Assembly (NCBI GenBank): GCA_017590115.1
Contig: JAGGNK010008670.1
Location: 7,030,541 to 7,094,540, forward strand
Length of the DNA: 64,000 bases
Direction of reading: 5' to 3'
Source of the DNA: Montifringilla adamsi
Lineage: Eukaryota; Chordata; Aves; Passeriformes; Passeridae
Position numbers and translations under genes: made by a program. Shown in pieces: positions 57,978-64,000 of this stretch. Numbering within the stretch: position 1 is the stretch's first letter; the number at the start of each line of letters is the position of its first letter. The notes under the pieces were generated by a model, which was not told the origin of the DNA, made no database searches, and saw only the letters and a program-made list of their open reading frames with translations.

Positions 57978-59459
57978 AAAAACCAAAACCTGCTTGATTT
58001 ATTAAGGTAAAAAAAAAACTTCCAGAACTCAAAAAAACCCCTCACAGTTGAAAGTTCTTATTTGATAGATTTGTGTATTTGGCCTCAAGTGCTATGTCAG
58101 GGATTGCCACCACAGTCAGATCTACAACGTTCCAGAAGTGAGGAATTTAATCCAGATCCAAGAAGTGGGTTTGCAGCACCTTCACTCTGCATCCACCTGG
58201 AACTCCTCAGTGCTGACAGGAACCACAAGGTACCATCAGAATTGCGTTCCTCCCACCAAGTGAACCCCAAGGCTCCCTGAAATGGCTTATTTGGACCACG
58301 TGTGGCTCTGGAATGCTGTTCACCTTTCATTTCTGATCAATTTCCTTTACCTCACTCCCAGTATTAAAGCTGCTTCTCGTTTAGTCATTTTGGGTTCAAA
58401 TCCACCTCTGTAATAACCACCACTGAAGGCCTGAAAGAAAAAAACTTATTAGTTTAAAACACACTAATTTCTAAGTATCAGTTAAAACAACTCATTATTG
58501 CTTTAGTAGCTGCTGAGCTTTTAGTCTGTAAAAATGGCAAAACTTCACTTGTAATAGGAAGTTCAGTTGAAGTAGAGAATCATTATTTAAATGATTACTT
58601 AAACTGGCCCAAACAAGTTCTCTACTAATCAGTCACCACCAGAACTGCTGCAATTAATTGTTGTAACTAACAAAGCACAGGAGAAAATACAGCAATGCTA
58701 TACAGAGACAACAGTCTGAAGTTATTTCACCAAGTAAAATTTTAAATAAAAATACTTACAGATTTTGGTAGGTTGTGAAGGGCTTGTTTTACCTGTGGCT
58801 CCATTTGCTTCAAAGCCTTTACTGCATAGCGACCTTAAAGAGACCAGCGTCGACTGAGGTTAAATAGAGCTCCTTGAACAAACACCTACCAAGTCAGTGC
58901 AGCTGGGAACTTGTGGACGACAGTGTGGAATAAACTTTTTTTGGGAGATGAAATAGTAAGCACTTTGATCTTTTGTTTCACTCCAGCCATTAACACAGGC
59001 TCTCCCGAAAGAGCGCCCTGTACCAGCTATTAAACTACCTTGAGAGCAGCCCTGAGGCACTGCCCAGGAGCACGGGGCGTGCAGGAGCGCTGGGTGCAGT
59101 GTCCGCCCGTCCCCCACACACCTGCGAATCCGGCTGCCGCTATGGCCAGGCCGACCGCCACCATCGTGCTGGCCTGCATGGGAACGAACACACACGGCGT
59201 TTGTTACCGCAGCACAAGGGCACAAGCTCGGGCACGCCGCCACCAGCCTAGCGGCACGGCGGGCGTGACACGCTCAGCCGCGGGCACGGCGCCCGCGGGG
59301 ACCCCCGAGCTGCGGGCAACGAGGGGATCCCGGCCCCTCGCGTTCACCGCGGGGCCCAGAGCGGAGCCAGCGGCCTCTGCGGGGCCCTCGCTCCGCGGCC
59401 AAGGCCGAGGCGGGCCCTCGGGAGCCGGCGGGCGGGCACCGGCACCCCTCACTCACCAT
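56118..59459 (-). CDS. DNAJC19: DNAJC19 (TIM14/PAM18-type mitochondrial J-protein)
   Basis: Inner-mitochondrial-membrane J-protein related to yeast Pam18/Tim14: it stimulates mitochondrial HSP70 at the presequence translocase and, in vertebrates, works with prohibitins in cardiolipin remodelling. Six coding exons on the minus strand (59457-59459, 59122-59173, 58760-58833, 58351-58430, 57441-57511, 56118-56188) join in frame to 116 residues, the same length as human. Visible features: an N-terminal hydrophobic membrane segment (about 2-19, [18 protein letters not shown]), a matrix linker, the GGYYRGGF(E)PKM(T) motif at 46-58, the J-domain HPD triad at 90-92, and a helix ending EDQAKK. All introns are GT-AG. 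The first coding exon contains only the ATG. Compared with human, residue 5 is Met rather than Val. No frame break. It converges on FXR1 but has no functional link to it. Confidence 0.97.
56189..57440 (-). other. DNAJC19: DNAJC19 intron 5
   Basis: 1.25 kb; no repeat or gene recognised. Confidence 0.9.
57441..57511 (-). CDS. DNAJC19: DNAJC19 coding exon 5
   Basis: Residues 70 (part) to 93 ([20 protein letters not shown] then PDK). Carries the HPD catalytic triad that stimulates the HSP70 ATPase. Donor AAAG|gtaagg. Confidence 0.98.
57821..57873. repeat. Poly(A) homopolymer, 53 bases
   Basis: Uninterrupted run of 53 A, 25 bases after a 14-base T run, so the two could pair as an inverted repeat. 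It sits at the edge of a doubtful assembly join. Confidence 0.9.
57874..57945. repeat. 72-base exact duplicate, copy 1
   Basis: Begins CTTCCAGAACTC and ends GGCCTCAAGT, immediately followed by a single N at 57946 and an A run. Identical over 72 bases to 58019-58090. Confidence 0.95.
57946..57946. other. Single N, unresolved join
   Basis: A single undetermined base placed between copy 1 of the 72-base duplicate and a 29-base A run. The pattern is that of a contig join with unmerged overlap. Confidence 0.95.
58019..58090. repeat. 72-base exact duplicate, copy 2
   Basis: Same 72 bases as 57874-57945, offset 145. Preceded by an A run as in copy 1 and continuing into unique intron sequence. Confidence 0.95.
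58351..58430 (-). CDS. DNAJC19: DNAJC19 coding exon 4
   Basis: Residues 44-70 ([20 protein letters not shown]...), the conserved segment leading into helix 1 of the J domain. Acceptor ctttcag, donor AG|gtaaag. Confidence 0.98.
58431..58759 (-). other. DNAJC19: DNAJC19 intron 3
   Basis: 329 bases; nothing besides splice signals. Confidence 0.9.
58760..58833 (-). CDS. DNAJC19: DNAJC19 coding exon 3
   Basis: Residues 19-43 ([20 protein letters not shown]...), the linker after the membrane segment. Donor TCT|gtaagt. Confidence 0.97.
58834..59121 (-). other. DNAJC19: DNAJC19 intron 2
   Basis: 288 bases; donor gtgtgt is less common than gtaagt. No other feature. Confidence 0.9.
59122..59173 (-). 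CDS. DNAJC19: DNAJC19 coding exon 2 (membrane segment)
   Basis: Residues 2-18 plus the first base of Gly19. Encodes nearly the whole hydrophobic Ala/Gly/Val-rich segment that anchors the protein in the inner membrane. Contains an in-frame ATG at residue 5. Confidence 0.97.
59174..59456 (-). other. DNAJC19: DNAJC19 intron 1
   Basis: 283 GC-rich bases separating the start codon from the rest of the coding sequence; starts gtgagt and ends catgcag. Part of the CpG island. Confidence 0.9.
59457..59459 (-). CDS. DNAJC19: DNAJC19 coding exon 1 (start codon only)
   Basis: The coding part of exon 1 is only ATG, followed directly by the donor gtgagt. The context is GGAC-ATG with G at -3, and G at +4 after splicing. 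Human DNAJC19 has the same arrangement as far as I recall, which supports the call. Confidence 0.88.
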
Positions 59460-59564
59460 GTCCGCCCGAGCGCGGCCCGGCCCGGCCCGCACCCACCGGC
59501 CCGCCGCAAACCGCGGCCGCTGCCGTAAAGCGCGGGGCGGGAACGGCGCCGGGACCGCCCCGGG

Positions 59565-59749
59565 TACGGGCGGGGCCTGAGGGAACGGGGCGGGGACAGG
59601 GCCTGAGGGGCGGGGACAAGGACTGGGGGCGGGACAGGGCCTGACGGGCGGGGACCGAGCCTGAGGGGCGGACAGGGACAGAGGGGCGGGGACGGGGACA
59701 GAGGATGGGGACAGGGACAGAGGATGAGGACAGAGTGGGGACAGGGGGT
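59565..59749. repeat. G-rich minisatellite upstream of DNAJC19
   Basis: Imperfect tandem units of about 20-22 bases built on GGGGACAGGGCCTGAGGGGC, drifting at the right end to GGGGACAGGGACAGAGGATG. Eight or more units. Dense GGG/GGGG runs give strong potential for G-quadruplexes on the plus strand. Confidence 0.85.
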
Positions 59750-59909
59750 TCAAAGAGCTCAGAGTCATAGCGCTGTAAAAGTGGTAGTACAGGCCTTATT
59801 GTTAATGAAATCAAGTGATTTCGACCCTGATCCAGAGGCTTCTTGCACGCCAGATTATCTTTTTTGCTTTTTCTTGAAATAAAAGTAGTTTTTCAGTCCC
59901 TCCTGAGGT

Positions 59910-60352
59910 GAATATGTCCAGTTCTGGGCTTCTTGGTACAAGAAAGACAAGGAGCTGCTGGAGAGGGTCCAGCGGAGGCACAAAGTGAGGATGGGTCTGC
60001 AGCATCTCTTGTGAGGAGAGACTCGAGAGCTGGGCCTGGTTAGTCTGAGAAGAGACCTGACAGGAGATCTCATCAATTCATATAAATATGTCCAAGAGGA
60101 TGGTCCCAGCCTCTTTCCGGTGTTTCCCAGCAGCAGGGTGAGGAGCAATGGCCATAAGCTAAAACACAAGGAGTTTCACCTCTACACAAGGAAAAGCTGA
60201 CACACAATGCGGGACAGGCTGCGCTGGGAGGTCATGGCTCTCCTTCTCACCTGGACACGTTCCCTTATCACCTGCTCCAGGTGACCCTGCCTTGTTAGGG
60301 GGGTTGGTTGCACTGGATCACCTCCAGAGGTGCCTTCCAACCTTGACAATTC
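59910..60352 (+). mobile_element. CR1 LINE, 3' portion
   Basis: GTCCAGTTCTGGGCTTCTTGG, TACAAGAAAGACAAGGAGCTGCTGGAG, CATCTCTTGTGAGGAGAGACT, GATCTCATCAATTCATATAAATATG and GCCTTCCAACCTTGACAATTC follow the order of the avian CR1 3' end. It is the longest CR1 piece in the window (about 440 bases), truncated at 5' and not coding. It lies just upstream of the DNAJC19 promoter. Confidence 0.88.
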
Positions 60353-61477
60353 CGCCTCCTCCCACGGTGATGGAGCTGCCCCGCTGCGCTGCCAGTGCTG
60401 CCTGGCCCGGCCTGCACAGCTCCACACGGGCGGGCATGGGGCTGCCATTGCTGAGGGTGGCAACGGATCGAGCGGCAATTGCAGGCATGGCACTCGTGTT
60501 TGAATGTTATTAATAACATAGTGTCATCTGTTAATAGCACGGTGTTGCATCGGCGCAGCAGTCGAGTGCGTCCGTCTGTCTGTCTGTGGCTCCGGTTTGA
60601 AGGTGCAGTTTTGGAAACTGAGTAACCTAGCAGGGAGACTATGCCAGCCTCTAGCCCTGAAATCCTGCTGCAAGTGTCAGAGCTCAGGGCTCAGAGTCCT
60701 GCTGTCTGACTGACCCTTTGTGAAAGCTTTTCTGCCATCCCCTGTGCTCGTAGAACTTGTCACTGACCTCGGGGACTCCCAGGGGACCCAGTGGCCAAAG
60801 CCAGCTGCCTTTTGGCTGCTTAAGGTCTAGGATTCACAAGCCCTCACACAAGCAGTTTAGTGTCACAGCTGACTATTGGCTAAGAAATATGTAATTTTGC
60901 TGGCTCTTGTGCTGGAAGGAAGAATTTTCCTTCCTTGGTGTTTATTTTTCTGTGAGTAATGAGTTCGCTTTGAATGTGTCCTAATTTTACTTTGCACTTG
61001 AATTGTTTTTCTCACTAAACCTTCAAGTGCCTGATTTTATATCTCCTAAGGTAATGTCTGCAGGTGCCTCCTGCCTCTTTCCTTCGCTGTCGTTCTAGTA
61101 ACACCACAAGGAAATAACCTGCTTCAAAAGGGATAGAAGAAAGGTTTTGGTCAAGGTACTTGTACTGTTGTACAAGTATTTCCTGAGATGGAAGTAAAGG
61201 GAAACTTTTATGTTTGAAAAATTGATTGAATCTGTTCATGGCAGAGCACTAGGCTCCTGACAGCCTGTAAGACATGCTTAAATATGGAAAGGGGAGCTAG
61301 CAAGTAGAAAACAACTAGATTAATTACTGGGGAAAAAAAGGTCCCTTCAGTAAGAGTAAAGGTGTACAGGTCTAGTATAAAGAAGAGGATTTGATTTTAA
61401 GACGGTTTCTTCTTTGTCTCTTTCCTAACAAAAAAGGCCGTTCAAAAAACCAAGAACCAAAAAAAAAAAACCCCCCA

Positions 61478-61522
<45 letters not shown>

Positions 61523-64000
61523 TAATGACTTTACTAGGGTATGGCTAGGATTTAATTTTTCATATAATTTGAACAAATAGGGGTTTTGAATGAGGTTTAA
61601 TTCTTCCATCTTAAAAGAACCTGCTAGATCCAAATCTTGGTGACCTTCAGGAGAAAACTATCTGAAAGGGACTTTTTTTTTTTTATTTCCTTCCTCTCTC
61701 TCCCCAGTCCCTGTTTAGAGGAACTGGTAGGTCTACTGGCAAAGGGGCTTTTGCAAATTTATACTTAGATATTCTTTCTGTAGTGAAATTTCTCATTTTT
61801 AGAGGGAAAGGACAAACGTAATGAAATGTGCAAACTGAGCTGGGAATGGTGTTGATAATGTGCCTTATTCTTCTCCTGTAAAAGCCCTTTAAAGAAAATC
61901 CAGAAAGGGAGATCTCAGAATCTTAAGCAGGCCTGTGCTTGCTTAAGATATTTCATCTTTATTAAGGAGAAAGGAAAATTAGGGGGAAGGGCTGGCAAGA
62001 GTGGAGGTGGGATGGAGGAATTTGCATTATTGGTACATGAAATAGACCAGAAACTGGACAAGACTGAGCCTAGGGGTGGAATAATTTGAGTTTTATTATT
62101 AGGTGAAACAATACAAGGTATCAGAATGAAATGCCATAATTTCTTTTGAAGCATGCTGTATATATTTTTACACTTAGACAACTCAAGCTTTGTTTCTTCC
62201 CTCAGTCGTGCCTTCCTCTCAGAGCTAAAGGAGAACTAGATGTGTCCCAGCTTGGACATCATGGAGAGTGAAATCAAAGTTCTGTTTGCTTTTCCTGGTG
62301 AGTTCATTTTACAGCACCTTATTCCTCTGCATCTTCTCTTGCTCAGGCTTGTAGTGGGGTAGGGAAGGTCATTCCCAGAGAAAAATTAATAAGTTCTAAT
62401 GGGTTTAAGTGAAACAGGTGCACTACAGTTCTTATCCACTCTAAAGAATGTCTGTATTTGAAATCAGGAGGGGGGCAGAATTATTCAGTCTTTGAAAAAT
62501 ACACTCTCAGTTGGAGTATACAGCTTTTTATTTTGCCTGTGTTCCTAAACTGTTCCCTTTCTATTAGCCAGAGAAACCCTGAAGTTTTGCAGTTTCTTCT
62601 GTCAAGCGTTTTGTTGTACTGCTTTCTTCAGGTTTCCACTCTGAGGTTAAAATGCCTCATGACAGAAGGTTGGTATTGGAAGCTTTATCTTACAGGATGA
62701 TCCAAAGCAGCTGGTACCTGGTACTTAAAGAAACTTTACTGTTGAACAGACTCTTTCTGCAGAAATCTGGCTGTACTTTCTCTTAACTGTGTCTTCCACA
62801 AACTGAACAGAAGGTGAAATAGATAGCTGTGCTCTCAGAAGGTTTGTGGTGTAGCTGTCAAATGCCTTTAAGGCTGTTAAACATTTGTTTGAGTAAAAAT
62901 CCCAGTTCTGTGTTGTCACATGCACAACTGGCCAAAGCTTACACTGATTGTTCCTGTATGTGCACTGACTGGACAACCAAGCTGTTAAAGGCTTGCAGAA
63001 CTTCTTCTTGGGGCACCAATTTTTAACACTTTTTTTAAAAAAAATATTTTAAGATACTTATAACAACAATTTAATTTAGATAGAATATCTTGGGGATTTT
63101 TTTTCCCTGTGAAATTTTTTCCTGTTTTTTCCCCCTATTTCACCTTCTTTGGCTATGTCAGCCTGCCATTTATAATTTTCATATCTCTTTTCTTTTTCTT
63201 TTCATTCGTCCCTTTTCAAATTCTGCTCTCTTTTTGTGTGCCCAGCATCTGTACCAGAGTACAATGCCACACTCTCTTACCTGTGGTTAGATGACCTTGG
63301 TGCATGTAGCATCATTCTGTCATTACACTGGTAAGCATAACTATTAGAGTATAGTGTGGATGACACTAATTATAAAGTGAGATTCTCTCTCTTGGTAAGA
63401 ACGGTTGTGGATTTTCTGATCAAACAAAGCAAGCTTTCAGTGTACTTTGACAGCAGGTGTGAAGTATGTGTGACTGGCAGGTAGCATACCGATGTTCATG
63501 GTACTCACACGGGAACTGACTGACACAAGAGAATCTGACTTACAGGGGGCATTATTTGGCTCCCTGGCTGAGTTATAGAACAGATAAGATTGCTGGAAAG
63601 TGATGGAGGGTCAAGCTTTGTCATTGTGACTAAATCAGTCACAAAACTCCCTGAAGCTGAGCTAAGGAATACAGAATCTAGATGTGAATATGTTTTCATG
63701 CAAGAACTTTTAAAGTCAAGTTTGATACTTACCATTTTTTACCTGTATTTTTCTGGCTTTTGCTTCTTATTGAGGGCCCAGTGAGGAGCATGAGAGAGCT
63801 TGAAATTAACAGGGAGTCTTTCTAATGACTACAACACTGAAATTGTGCATAACAAGTGGTCTGGAAAATTGCAGTTCCTGCTGGAGTGACACTGAGCTGG
63901 CACAGGGCACTGACATGCAGTCCCTCTAGTTTCAGTGTTTTTTACCAGGGACATGTTTGTGAAACAAAAAAGCCACAAAAGTTTTGGATTTATCTAGACT
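60353..64000. other. Intergenic DNA beyond DNAJC19, no gene recognised
   Basis: 3.6 kb with no supportable exon. It includes a short GTCT repeat near 60,572, a 41-base A run and a pyrimidine-rich stretch near 63,100-63,240 that creates a misleading hydrophobic open frame. In other vertebrates this side leads toward the SOX2 / SOX2-OT block; I cannot identify an exon of it here. Confidence 0.55.
61479..61519. repeat. Poly(A) homopolymer, 41 bases
   Basis: Uninterrupted run of 41 A, preceded by another A-rich stretch with CCCCCC. No recognisable retrocopied mRNA lies to its left. Confidence 0.9.

Larger units (their letters stand above)
57512..58350 (-). other. DNAJC19: DNAJC19 intron 4, with a probable assembly error
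   Basis: Contains a T14 run, an A53 run, a single N, an A29 run and an exact 72-base sequence present twice (57874-57945 and 58019-58090). The apparent intron length is therefore unreliable. Confidence 0.85.
59040..59720 (-). promoter_or_regulatory. DNAJC19: CpG island and probable DNAJC19 promoter
   Basis: Very GC- and CpG-rich sequence around DNAJC19 exons 1 and 2, with many GGGCGG-type boxes and no TATA box. Typical housekeeping promoter for a nuclear gene encoding a mitochondrial protein. Transcription should begin just right of 59,460. Confidence 0.75.

Noticed and set aside
59204..59814. GC-rich open frames of up to 164 codons on both strands
   Set aside because: Shadows of the DNAJC19 CpG island and the G-rich minisatellite; repetitive Pro/Ser/Arg content.
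59855..60540. Open frames across the region right of DNAJC19
   Set aside because: They lie in a truncated CR1 3' region with no intact LINE protein.
63090..63294. Phe/Leu-rich short frames
   Set aside because: Low-complexity pyrimidine-rich DNA, not a membrane protein gene.
1..64000. CRISPR arrays, operons, phage or bacterial mobile systems
   Set aside because: The window is clearly vertebrate nuclear DNA with spliced genes; no regularly spaced repeats of CRISPR type are present.

Overview
The window is vertebrate nuclear DNA, most likely from a bird. Genes are split by GT-AG introns, the only recognisable interspersed repeats are fragments of CR1 (the main avian LINE), there are no Alu- or B1-like SINEs, and introns are short for a vertebrate. 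The neighbouring pair FXR1 and DNAJC19 is the order known from the vertebrate SOX2-side block (human 3q26). I cannot name the species from the sequence.

Layout. 1-20,860: gene-poor, AT-rich DNA upstream of FXR1, with a 41-base T tract, a duplicated segment carrying CTCF-like motifs, two possible conserved non-coding elements, an array of interferon-response-like motifs and two CR1 fragments. 20,860-21,640: a CpG island with the FXR1 promoter and first exon, interrupted by a 71-base assembly gap. 21,282-54,255: FXR1 on the + strand; 17 coding exons reconstruct a continuous 677-residue protein. 54,255-55,600: a short spacer where the two genes converge tail to tail. 55,615-59,460: DNAJC19 on the - strand; six coding exons give a 116-residue protein. 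59,460-59,750: the GC-rich DNAJC19 promoter and a G-rich minisatellite. 59,910-64,000: a CR1 copy, then DNA with no gene I can support.

FXR1 is a cytoplasmic RNA-binding protein (tandem Tudor domains, KH domains, arginine-glycine regions) that controls translation and stability of mRNAs, with major roles in muscle, heart and brain. DNAJC19 is the inner-mitochondrial-membrane J-protein of the TIM14/PAM18 family. They are neighbours but belong to separate pathways; nothing here suggests a joint function.

I see no previously undescribed system. The points most worth checking are the alternative-splicing layout at the 3' end of FXR1 (a muscle-type 81-base exon and a 92-base exon whose skipping swaps the C-terminus), an IRF/ISRE-like motif array about 2.2 kb upstream of FXR1, a probable assembly error inside DNAJC19 intron 4, and a cluster of coding-looking fragments antisense in FXR1 intron 1.
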